The notes: generated from the sequence alone by a model not told the origin. DNA of 8,566 nt from JAMXLL01 sp035279875 (GCA_035279875.1 DATEGX010000408.1:1-8566), one strand, 5' to 3'; positions 1 to 5,787 are shown, counted from the first letter of the stretch. Translations and numbers: made by a program.

Positions 1-314
1 GCGATTGCGGCGACCTGCGCTTTCATCCGCGAGCCCTCTGCACCAACTGCCTCTCGCCGCACAGCGAATGGGTCAAAGCCAGGGGTCACGGCAAGGTCTA
101 TACCTTCACGGTGACCTGGCAGAATCAGGCCTCGGGTTTTCGCGAAACGCTGCCCTACGTGATGGCTTGGGTGGAACTCGACGAGGGGGTCAAAATGCTG
201 ACCAACGTTGTCGACTGTCCCCCCGAACAGGTTAAAATAGGTATGCCCGTCGAGGCCGTGTTCGATGACGTTACGCCCGAGGTAACGCTGCTCAAGTTCC
301 GCCCGGCGAGGTGA
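1..314 (+). CDS. DUF35 zinc-ribbon/OB-fold protein, C-terminal part (5' end outside window)
   Basis: The reading frame is open from the left edge (first full codon at 3) to TGA at 312-314. The first visible residues are a rubredoxin-like zinc ribbon: Cys at 6-8, then a Cys-x-x-Cys pair at 39-41 and 48-50; the fourth ligand would lie just off the edge. An OB-fold follows, starting with GHGKVYTFTV and ending in LLKFRPAR, which is the usual DUF35 order. Family members act as accessory or acyl-CoA-binding subunits of thiolases, aldolases and MaoC hydratases; in ChsH2 the DUF35 domain recruits the Ltp2 aldolase. Whether this copy is stand-alone or the tail of a MaoC or thiolase fusion cannot be told because the N-terminus is missing. 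The next gene starts 12 nt downstream, and its ribosome binding site overlaps this stop codon, which suggests an operon. Family assignment is strong; the partner enzyme is inferred. Confidence 0.87.
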   Translation, partial: DCGDLRFHPRALCTNCLSPHSEWVKARGHGKVYTFTVTWQNQASGFRETLPYVMAWVELDEGVKMLTNVVDCPPEQVKIGMPVEAVFDDVTPEVTLLKFRPAR

Positions 315-326
315 GGTTGATGGCGC

Positions 327-1010
327 GTGAGCACTACCCTTGACTTGCACAGCCACAGCGAAGCGTCCGAAGACAGCCGCGCTCCGCTCGAAGCTTATCT
401 GAACTGGCTCAAGCTGCGCCGCGCCGAGCGCCCGGTCAACGGTATCGTGCTCACCGAGCATCGCCAGTTCAACGGCAACGCCGACTATCGTGCGCTCGAA
501 GACAAATTCGGCGTCCTGGTGCTCAAGGCCTCCGAGGTAGAAACCGACTACGGCCACGTCCTGGTATTCGGCGTGACCGAGGAGATGACCCGCCGCTTCG
601 ACTTCGCCAACGTTCATCTGCCGGCACAGGAAGTAATCGACGAGGTTGCGCGGATGGGCGGTATCGCCGTTCCGTGCCATCCGGGCCGGCCCAACGTCGG
701 CCTTTCCGAGCATTACGGCAAGAAACCTCCGCTTGAGAATGTGGTCGCGGTCGAGGTTATCAACGGCGGCTCGCGCAAGGGCGAGGATGAGCGCAGCCTG
801 CAGCTTGCCGAGCAATTCGGCTATCGCGAAATTGGCGGCTCCGATAGCCACCTGGTCAGCCTGATCGGCCTCTGCGCGACCCGTTTCGAGGCCGAGATCA
901 ACGCTATCGAGGACCTGGTTCGCGAGCTAAAGGGCGGGGCCTACCAGCCGGTGGATTTCCGTCCGCGCCGCAAGCCGGTTCAGCAAGCTGTCGCAGTCGA
1001 GGTGAAATGA
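327..1010 (+). CDS. PHP-domain metal-dependent hydrolase
   Basis: This 227-residue protein shows the PHP (polymerase and histidinol phosphatase) signature. It has HSH at residues 8-10, TEH at 43-45, Glu70 and His77 (SEVETDYGH), a PCHPGRP segment with His118, and GGSDSH at 170-175 with Asp173 and His175. These are the expected ligands of a di- or trinuclear metal site that cleaves phosphoesters; the substrate is unknown. The start is GTG at 327: an in-frame TGA at 318-320 rules out anything upstream, and a GAGGTGAGG ribosome binding site lies at 308-316. The ATG at 320 is in another frame. The gene sits between a DUF35 protein and two MaoC-like proteins with gaps of 12 and 3 nt, so it is probably co-transcribed with acyl-CoA-type functions. 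The last 25 or so residues are basic and low in complexity. It could be a phosphatase, nuclease or other phosphoesterase. Confidence 0.88.
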   Translation: MSTTLDLHSHSEASEDSRAPLEAYLNWLKLRRAERPVNGIVLTEHRQFNGNADYRALEDKFGVLVLKASEVETDYGHVLVFGVTEEMTRRFDFANVHLPAQEVIDEVARMGGIAVPCHPGRPNVGLSEHYGKKPPLENVVAVEVINGGSRKGEDERSLQLAEQFGYREIGGSDSHLVSLIGLCATRFEAEINAIEDLVRELKGGAYQPVDFRPRRKPVQQAVAVEVK

Positions 1011-1013
1011 GCG

Positions 1014-1457
1014 ATGGTTGACTACGATCCAAGTCTGATCGGCCGGGTCTTTGAGGTCACCGACCCGGTGCCCGTGAGCGCCGAGATGGTCGAGGACTTC
1101 TGCAAGGCGATCGGCGAATCCGGCGCGCTTTTCACCGACCGTGAAGCCGCGGCCAAAGGACCCAACCGTGGGCTCGTCGCGCCGCCCTCTTTCGCCGTGA
1201 CTTTTCGCAACGGCCGCCATTTCTTCGAGCATATCCCGCGCTTCGGCAAGCAGGGCTTCGATGCCGGCAAGGACGTCGAATTCGTCGCCCCGATCCGCCC
1301 CGGCGACACGATCACGCTGAGTTCGCACGTCAAGGAAATCTACGAGAAGACCGGCCGCACCGGCTCGATGGTCTTCGTAATCGTGCGCTCAACTCTCAAA
1401 AATCAAAACGGTGAAGACGTCGCCCACGTCGACCATCGTTTCATGAACCGCACCTGA
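1014..1457 (+). CDS. MaoC-like hotdog protein, N-terminal dehydratase type (HadA-like)
   Basis: This 147-residue protein resembles the MaoC N-terminal dehydratase family: an opening segment LIGRVFEV, a central helix region followed by the GLVAPPSFAVTF motif (residues 53-64), then PIRPGDTI and a beta strand ending HVDHRFMNRT. Relatives form heterodimers with a second MaoC protein and bind acyl-CoA or acyl-ACP for R-specific hydration or dehydration. The start is ATG at 1014 with GAGGTGA at 999-1005, 3 nt after the PHP stop. The segment that in active enzymes reads Asp-x-Asn-Pro-x-His is here GESGALFTD (34-42), so Glu35 replaces Asp and Phe40 replaces His. This fits the non-catalytic, substrate-binding partner (HadA type). 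Family call is firm; the substrate (fatty acyl, aromatic or steroid side chain) is unknown. Confidence 0.86.
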   Translation: MVDYDPSLIGRVFEVTDPVPVSAEMVEDFCKAIGESGALFTDREAAAKGPNRGLVAPPSFAVTFRNGRHFFEHIPRFGKQGFDAGKDVEFVAPIRPGDTITLSSHVKEIYEKTGRTGSMVFVIVRSTLKNQNGEDVAHVDHRFMNRT

Positions 1458-1465
1458 GTCGCGCC

Positions 1466-1891
1466 ATGCCAGAAACCCAACGACGCTATGAAGACGTGCA
1501 TATCGGCGACGCCCTTGGTCCCGAAGAAATCCTGCTGAGCAAGGAACAGGTCCGCGCCTACGCCAAAACCACCGGGATGTGGGTGCCGCGTTTCACCGAC
1601 GATGACGGCGCGCGCAAGGAAGGCCTGCCGGGGATGATCACGCCCGGCAATATGAGCCTGGCGATGCTGAGCCGGCTGGTCACCGACTGGATCGGCACCA
1701 GCGGGGCCAAACTGGTGCGACTCGGCACCACCTATCGCCAACCGGTCATGCCCGACCATACGATCGTACTGCAGGGATTCGTCACGCATACCAACGACGC
1801 CGAGCGCAGCGCCGAAATGGACGTCTGGATCGAAAACGAAGACGCCGAACGGCTGGTGATCGGCACCGCCACGGTGCAGTTTACCGAATGA
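1466..1891 (+). CDS. MaoC-like hotdog protein (second of pair), canonical dyad apparently missing
   Basis: This 141-residue protein matches the MaoC-like dehydratase pattern: an opening EDVHIGD, a central helix with AYAKTTG, the segment GLPGMITPGNMSLAMLSRL (53-71) in place of the usual hydratase helix, and a closing strand VIGTATVQFT. It starts 8 nt after the preceding hotdog gene without a clear ribosome binding site, so translational coupling is likely. In catalytic members the motif after the helix is GD-x-NPIHTD; here it reads GMWVPRFTD (37-45), putting Met38 where Asp and Phe43 where His are expected. If this eye alignment holds, neither member of the pair carries the normal hydratase dyad. 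It probably forms a heterodimer with the upstream protein. Possible roles are acyl-CoA binding, scaffolding for the DUF35 protein, or a reaction using other residues. Confidence 0.84.
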   Translation: MPETQRRYEDVHIGDALGPEEILLSKEQVRAYAKTTGMWVPRFTDDDGARKEGLPGMITPGNMSLAMLSRLVTDWIGTSGAKLVRLGTTYRQPVMPDHTIVLQGFVTHTNDAERSAEMDVWIENEDAERLVIGTATVQFTE

Positions 1892-1922
1892 TTTAGCGGC
1901 CAGCGCGCTTGGGAGCCGCTCT

Positions 1923-1960
1923 ATCGCGGAGGCGGCCAATCGGCCGACCGCCCCCGCGAT
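1923..1960. terminator. Strong hairpin between convergent genes, probable bidirectional terminator
   Basis: Thirteen-base arms at 1923-1935 and 1948-1960 pair with one A/C mismatch (1930/1953), around a 12-nt loop. The hairpin lies between the MaoC stop at 1891 and the stop of the opposite-strand gene at 1971. Neither side has a T-tract, so this is either an atypical or factor-dependent terminator or a transcript-end stabiliser. Confidence 0.55.
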
Positions 1961-1970
1961 TGCCAAGGAT

Positions 1971-2609
1971 TCAGACCGGGTAAATCCGCCGGCCGACGAT
2001 GCCCTGCAAATCCTTCAGGTGCGGCCGAATCTGCGCGGTCCGGCCGAAATTACGCGCCTTGTTCCATTCAGGCGTATTGGGAATTGCGCCGTCGCGCATC
2101 TCGTACACCGCGAGGTACTTGGGATCGCCCTCGACCGCGACGTAACGCGCCGCGCAATATACTCCCGGCGCTCCGACCAGCGCCGGGATATGGTCCTCGT
2201 TGTACCAGGTGTTGAAGTCCTTCTCGTGATCGGCGGGCGTATTGAGCCGCACCGTCAGGGTGAACTCGGCATTCCTGGGCGGCCGCTCGCCATGGGTGAA
2301 GATCTGCCTGAAAACGCCGATCTGCGGATTGCGGAAGAGCGGGATCATTTTCTTCGACCAGGTGGTCGGATTCTCGCGTACCTTGAGGAACGCGTCGCTC
2401 TTCATCACGTGCTCGTCCTTAAGCTCGTAGATCGCCGTATATTTGGGCTTACCGTCGACCGCGACGTATCGCTTTCCGCTGAGGAAGCCCGGAATCCCGA
2501 CCAGCTGCGGAATATGCTCGCTATTGTACCATTCGTTGAATTCCGCCTCGGCTTCCGGGGCAATATCGGTCCATACGACCAGCAAACCGGTTCCACTTTC
2601 GGATGCCAT
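1971..2609 (-). CDS. Tandem ferredoxin-like alpha/beta-barrel protein (EthD/DUF4286-like)
   Basis: This 212-residue protein is built of two copies of one domain. Residues 24-63 and 132-171 share FNxWYNxxHIPxLVGxPG followed by RYVAVxGxPKYxAxYE, an offset of 108 residues. His32 and His140 fall in the same HIP triplet, the position expected for an active-site or ligand-contacting His in dimeric alpha/beta barrel proteins. The start is set at 2609 because AAGGAG lies 9 nt upstream on the minus strand; an ATG 15 codons further upstream is in frame but has no such site. There is no signal peptide or membrane segment, so it is probably cytosolic. Tandem copies imply an intramolecular barrel like the dimer of single-domain relatives. 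The reaction is unknown; relatives are annotated as EthD, DUF4286 or hypothetical. It converges on the MaoC operon and shares no promoter with it. Confidence 0.8.
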   Translation of the reverse strand: MASESGTGLLVVWTDIAPEAEAEFNEWYNSEHIPQLVGIPGFLSGKRYVAVDGKPKYTAIYELKDEHVMKSDAFLKVRENPTTWSKKMIPLFRNPQIGVFRQIFTHGERPPRNAEFTLTVRLNTPADHEKDFNTWYNEDHIPALVGAPGVYCAARYVAVEGDPKYLAVYEMRDGAIPNTPEWNKARNFGRTAQIRPHLKDLQGIVGRRIYPV

Positions 2610-2640
2610 CGCCACGTGCTCCTTCAGATGAGATGCGAGA

Positions 2641-2670
2641 ATCCTGCGCCGCACGGTTTTGGCTTGTCAA
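2641..2670 (-). promoter_or_regulatory. Possible sigma70 promoter for the tandem-barrel gene
   Basis: On the minus strand a perfect TTGACA (complement of 2665-2670) is followed after 18 nt by CAGGAT (complement of 2641-2646), a poor -10. The predicted start of transcription would be near 2634, about 25 nt before the ATG at 2609, which agrees with the chosen start codon. The -10 is weak, so this is tentative. Confidence 0.33.
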
Positions 2671-2712
2671 ACTGAGGCAGTGCGATAGGCGACATGATTT
2701 CATCGCGCTCCC

Positions 2713-2724
2713 CTAACTGGTTAG
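2713..2724. promoter_or_regulatory. Dyad CTAAC-TG-GTTAG, possible TetR-type operator
   Basis: Perfect 5-bp arms flank a 2-nt centre, within the divergent region between the - strand gene starting at 2609 and the + strand gene starting at 2734. The layout resembles short TetR-family operators that control acyl-CoA genes, which are built on AAC-n2-GTT cores. No regulator gene is visible in the window. Only the symmetry is observed; the function is inferred. Confidence 0.35.
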
Positions 2725-2733
2725 ATCAGCCTC

Positions 2734-3081
2734 ATGCAGCGCCGGGATGGCATAAGACCGGATCGAGATGTGGGAAGGATCTGTCCCGAGTGTCGCAGAG
2801 CAAACATAGCCGAGGCGCGATTCTGCGCCGGATGCGGTTGCGGGCTTGCGGACCAGCCACGGCATGAGTACTTCCAACAGGGTTTAAATTTCGGTCGGCG
2901 CTGGTCCTGCGGCCAATGCGGATCCATCACGCAGTCCGGCGCGCGCTTTTGCACGGCTTGCGGCTCGCAGCTCGCTGGAATATTAACGCTGGATTCGCGA
3001 GCGATTGGATGGGTCGCAATTGCGACGGTGGTATGGGCCTTGTGCTTTGCGTTGTTCTGGGCGGCAGCACTCTCGCGATAA
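2734..3081 (+). CDS. Double zinc-ribbon protein with C-terminal membrane helix
   Basis: This 115-residue protein carries two treble-clef/zinc-ribbon units. Ribbon one has Cys17-x2-Cys20 and Cys31-x2-Cys34; ribbon two has Cys59-x2-Cys62 and Cys73-x2-Cys76, with the phrase ARFC-x-x-CG in both. Residues 91-113 form one hydrophobic helix rich in Ala, Trp and Phe, ending three residues from the C-terminus. That is a tail-anchor-like topology, with the ribbons probably on the cytoplasmic side. Such proteins usually bind protein or nucleic-acid partners and have no catalytic site. ATG at 2734 is chosen; no strong ribosome binding site precedes it, and GTG at 2770 is an alternative start that would keep both ribbons. 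The sulfotransferase begins 18 nt downstream, so the two are probably co-transcribed. The specific role is unknown. Confidence 0.75.
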   Translation: MQRRDGIRPDRDVGRICPECRRANIAEARFCAGCGCGLADQPRHEYFQQGLNFGRRWSCGQCGSITQSGARFCTACGSQLAGILTLDSRAIGWVAIATVVWALCFALFWAAALSR

Positions 3082-3099
3082 GGCCAGAGGGAGGGATGG

Positions 3100-3999
3100 G
3101 TGACCGGGGACGCACAGCATAAACTCCCCGACTTTATCGGCGTGGGGCCGCCGCGCACCGGTACGACCTGGCTCGACCGGCTGCTGCGCGAACGTTGCTG
3201 CCTGCCCGCGAGAGTCAAGGAGACCCAATTCTTCATCTGGCGCTACGAATTCGGAATCGAATGGTACGCGGAGCACTTCCGGGCTTGCGCGCCTGGCATG
3301 AAGGCGGGAGAATTTTCACCGCTGTATTTCCCCTCGGCGGCGGCCCGCGAGCGGATCTTCAGCCATATTCCCCGATGCCGGATCATTTGCACGCTGCGCG
3401 ACCCGGTCGAGCGCTTCTATTCGCATTACCGGCTGTGGCGCAGGGTCGGTTCGGTCAAGGCGCCCTTCGAGCAGGTCGCGGCCACGCATGAGGGGCTGCT
3501 CGCCTTTACGCAATATGCTTCGAACGTACGGGCATGGCGCGAGCGCTTCGGCATGGAAAACGTTCTGGTCGCGATCTACGAGGACTCGAAAAGCGATCGG
3601 CAGGCCTATATCGATCGGGTCTGCGACTTTATCGGCATTGCACGAATCGACCTTGCGGGGATTTCGTGGGAAGCGGAGCGGGTCCAGCCGGCCGACCTGA
3701 TCCCGCGCAGCCGGCGGCTGGCCTTTCGCGCCATTCGAGTGCAGGCCTTCCTGATGCGGCGCAGGCTTTATCGGGTGGTCAACGCCTGTATGCCGCTGTT
3801 CGACTTTTGCATGAGCGGGGGCGGGAGCTTTCCGCCGCTCGAGCCGGAAGTGGAAGCGAGCTTGCGCCGACGCTTTCTGCCCGAGGTCGAGCGAGTGGAA
3901 GAGTTGCTCGGGCGGGAGTTACCGGCCTGGCGCCGTGAACCAGGCGGCGCTACGACCTCGGAGCCCGCGCAGGACGCGCGCCCGCGACAGACCGGTTGA
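3100..3999 (+). CDS. PAPS-dependent sulfotransferase family protein
   Basis: This 299-residue protein shows both cofactor loops of PAPS sulfotransferases. The 5'-phosphosulfate loop is GPPRTGTTWL (16-25), just after the first beta strand. The 3'-phosphate site is CTLRDPVERFYSHYR (97-111), with Arg100 and Ser108 in the usual places. KET-x-FF (40-45) and GEFSPLY (70-76) match the substrate-cleft region of the heparan-sulfate/NodH-like branch. The C-terminal helix LRRRFLPEVERVEELLGRELPAW is typical of the fold's end; the last 25 or so residues are low-complexity. The enzyme would transfer sulfate from PAPS to a hydroxyl or amine of a sugar, lipid or small molecule; the acceptor cannot be read from sequence. 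It is soluble, with no signal peptide or membrane helix. The start is GTG at 3100 with AGAGGGAGGG at 3086-3095. It follows the zinc-ribbon gene by 18 nt. No PAPS synthesis gene is nearby. Confidence 0.88.
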   Translation: MTGDAQHKLPDFIGVGPPRTGTTWLDRLLRERCCLPARVKETQFFIWRYEFGIEWYAEHFRACAPGMKAGEFSPLYFPSAAARERIFSHIPRCRIICTLRDPVERFYSHYRLWRRVGSVKAPFEQVAATHEGLLAFTQYASNVRAWRERFGMENVLVAIYEDSKSDRQAYIDRVCDFIGIARIDLAGISWEAERVQPADLIPRSRRLAFRAIRVQAFLMRRRLYRVVNACMPLFDFCMSGGGSFPPLEPEVEASLRRRFLPEVERVEELLGRELPAWRREPGGATTSEPAQDARPRQTG

Positions 4000-4027
4000 G
4001 GCCGCGCCGGGGTCGAGTTCCAGTCGA

Positions 4028-4369
4028 TTACTTGAGGATGTCTCCGTTGAGGCTTACCCGCCCGGTGCCGCTGAAACCAGACGAAATAGAAGCGGCATAC
4101 GAGACGTCCGCGCTGCCGGCGCCGGTTGCGTTGGCGAAACCGCCGGTCCCACCGTTCACCGCTTAATAGCCGGTTGTTATCAGGACCACCCCGGTCGGAT
4201 CAGAAGCGGAATGTCCTTCGCCGACGCAAAAGTAGCCCGCCAGTGCCAGGTTGGCCGAGTTGGTGCCCTTAACCGCCGTGACCGGTCCGGTGCCTATTCG
4301 CTTGGCGGGTAAAATGTTGAGATCGACGCTTGAACCGTCCGCGGTGAACGCGAAGGCGACCAGCCTCCT
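4028..4369 (-). pseudogene. Remnant of a secreted beta-rich protein gene, in-frame stop and missing 5' end
   Basis: The minus strand reads as protein for 113 codons with one interruption. Codons from 4369 give a stretch that includes VAFAFTADGSS and LALAGYFCVGEG and ends VVLITTGY, then TAA at 4165-4163. The same frame continues for 44 codons with GGTGGFANATGAGS and SGFSGTGRVSLNGDILK to TAA at 4030-4028. The GGTG-x-FA-x-ATG-x-G segment is a recurring motif of exported bacterial beta-rich proteins, and it follows the stop directly as expected for one continuous domain. An upstream TAG (4372-4370) and the absence of any signal peptide or start codon with a ribosome binding site show that the 5' part is lost. 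Gly, Thr, Ala and Val dominate, as in cell-surface proteins. Alternatives are a sequencing error at the TAA (one base) or a rare readthrough, but the missing N-terminus argues for decay. Confidence 0.65.
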
Positions 4370-4409
4370 CTAGGCGCATCTATGGACAAATGGTCTAATC
4401 AAAGACTGT

Positions 4410-4429
4410 CCTGAAGGCCTTCGGGTTTT
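4410..4429 (+). terminator. Rho-independent terminator-like hairpin
   Basis: CCTGAA (4410-4415) pairs with TTCGGG (4420-4425), including one T-G wobble, around a GGCC tetraloop, and is followed by TTTT (4426-4429) on the + strand. It lies 410 nt beyond the sulfotransferase stop, so it may end that unit's long 3' tail or an unrecognised + strand transcript. The stem is short and the T-run only four bases, so efficiency is uncertain. Confidence 0.45.
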
Positions 4430-4456
4430 CTATGGCTGTCTGAGCGATAGCGGATG

Positions 4457-4487
4457 GTTCACTGATATAAATCAGCGTACCGTGAAC
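4457..4487. repeat. Nested inverted repeats before the antiporter gene
   Basis: An outer repeat, GTTCAC (4457-4462) and GTGAAC (4482-4487), encloses an inner one, CTGAT-ATAA-ATCAG (4462-4475, sharing base 4462). The centre overlaps the TATAAA promoter-like hexamer. A third small dyad, ACGGT-A-ACCGT (4507-4517), overlaps the ribosome binding site and the GTG start. Arrangement around a promoter suggests regulator binding or RNA folding, but only the symmetry is seen. Confidence 0.5.
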
Positions 4488-4515
4488 GAATTCGCATCCT
4501 AAAAGGACGGTAACC

Positions 4516-5787
4516 GTGTCGGCCTATCCCCATTACATGGTACTTTTTGTAGCGCAGAACTTTTTGGAGGATATGGCGCTGGTGATCTGCGTTGGCGCCG
4601 CGGCCATTTACCTCTGTCAACTGCTGCATCAACCGGTCGTCGTGGGATACCTGATCGCCGGTATAGTGGTCGGCCCCAACACGCCGGGGCTCTTCGTCAA
4701 TGTGGACCGGCTCCAACTCGTTTCAGACCTCGGCGTAATCCTGCTGGTTTTCTCAATCGGCCTGGGGTTCAAGTCACGGCAATTGATGCGACTCGCTCCC
4801 ACGGCCGGATTGGTGGCCGTGATCCAGCTCGTCGCGATGATCTGTCTGGGCTATGTGGTAGGCCGCCTTGGGGGTTGGACGCCCTGGCAGAGCCTGCTGG
4901 CCGGCGCGGCGATCTCAATCTCCGGGGCGGTCGTTGCGGCCAAGGCCTTCGAAGAGGTGACGGTCGAGTCCAGAGTGCGCGAACTGGTCTTCGGCATCGC
5001 GCTTTGCGAAGACGTTATCGCGATTCTGCTTCTGGCCGTGCTCATTACGTTGGCCAACGGCGGCAAGGGGTCGCTTCACGCCTTTTCGATGACCGCCGGT
5101 TTCCTGGGGTTATTTATCATCGCGCTGATGACAATCGGGTTGTTTACCGTCCCGCAAGCTATGCGAGGGGTCGCGCGATTCAAGCGGCGGGAAACGCTCC
5201 TGATGACCAGCCTGGCCATGTGCTTTGCTCTGGCTACGGTCGCCGAACGCGCGGGTTATGCGGTCGCGTTGGGTGCCTTCCTGGCGGGATCGATGGTGGC
5301 CGAGTCCGGAATGGGAGCGGAGGTTGAGGCGTTGATCGAACCCTTAAAGGACATGTTCAGCGCGATTTTTTTCGTCTCGGTCGGGATGCTGGTCGATCCG
5401 CATCAACTGGTGAGGCACTGGCATGCGCTCGTAGCGCTCCTTGCCGCGGTCATCGCCGGCAAGATCATCGTCGTCTCGCTGGCCTGTTTGTTAATTGGTG
5501 AGCGGCCCAATATCGCGTCCAAATCCGGCTTCGCGATGGCCCAGATCGGAGCGGTGTTTTCGATCCTTATCGCGCAGGTGGGCGGGTCCGGAAGTGCCAA
5601 TTTCCTCTACTCATTGGCGGTGGGAATCTCCGCTATAACCGCCTTCCTGTCGCCATATCTGATCCGCGCCTCGAATCCGGCCGCAGCCTGGATCGACCGC
5701 CATCTGCCTGCATCGGTCGAGGGTGCGGTTGATCAATATGGCGGATGGTTGGAGCGAATCCGCACTCGCGCCGGATCCGATAGCTAG
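4516..5787 (+). CDS. CPA2-family monovalent cation/proton antiporter
   Basis: This 423-residue integral membrane protein has about 12 hydrophobic segments and the landmarks of the CPA2 (KefB/NapA-like) family. These are HQPVVVGYLIAGIVVGP (39-54), ISISGAVVAAKAFEE (133-147), GIALCEDVIAILLLAVLI (160-177) with the conserved acidic Asp166 preceded by Glu165, ALGAFLAGSMVAES (251-264), and IEPLKDMFSAIFFVSVGM (274-291). It would exchange Na+ or K+ for protons across the inner membrane for pH or ion homeostasis. The start is GTG at 4516 with AAAAGGA 8 nt upstream; the ATG at 4573 has GGAGG only 2 nt away, too close. It ends after a short tail (VDQYGGWLERIRTR), with no RCK/TrkA-N nucleotide-binding domain, so it is a transport-domain-only form. 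The usual GGEF-like motif of helix 10 or so is here QIGAVFS (343-349). Ion specificity cannot be deduced. Confidence 0.88.
   Translation: MSAYPHYMVLFVAQNFLEDMALVICVGAAAIYLCQLLHQPVVVGYLIAGIVVGPNTPGLFVNVDRLQLVSDLGVILLVFSIGLGFKSRQLMRLAPTAGLVAVIQLVAMICLGYVVGRLGGWTPWQSLLAGAAISISGAVVAAKAFEEVTVESRVRELVFGIALCEDVIAILLLAVLITLANGGKGSLHAFSMTAGFLGLFIIALMTIGLFTVPQAMRGVARFKRRETLLMTSLAMCFALATVAERAGYAVALGAFLAGSMVAESGMGAEVEALIEPLKDMFSAIFFVSVGMLVDPHQLVRHWHALVALLAAVIAGKIIVVSLACLLIGERPNIASKSGFAMAQIGAVFSILIAQVGGSGSANFLYSLAVGISAITAFLSPYLIRASNPAAAWIDRHLPASVEGAVDQYGGWLERIRTRAGSDS

Larger units (their letters stand above)
4370..4515. other. Intergenic region upstream of the antiporter
   Basis: This 146-bp gap separates the pseudogene remnant from the antiporter start and holds no credible ORF. 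It is less GC-rich than its surroundings and contains a terminator-like hairpin (4410-4429) and a nest of inverted repeats (4457-4517). TATAAA at 4466-4471 could be a -10 element for the antiporter, but there is no convincing -35 at the right spacing. Confidence 0.5.

Noticed and set aside
1403..1966. A 187-codon minus-strand open frame opposite the second MaoC gene
   Set aside because: It is the GC-rich mirror of a well-supported gene, with no ribosome binding site or domain pattern, and it also spans the terminator hairpin.
2019..2675. A 218-codon + strand open frame opposite the tandem-barrel gene
   Set aside because: The minus strand shows clear internal duplication and a good ribosome binding site; the + reading has no motif and is a by-product of GC-biased codons.
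3935..4312. A 125-codon + strand open frame overlapping the sulfotransferase end
   Set aside because: Its translation is low-complexity and Arg/Ala/Gly-rich with no family pattern, it overlaps a firm gene, and the opposite strand there reads as a recognisable secreted-protein remnant.
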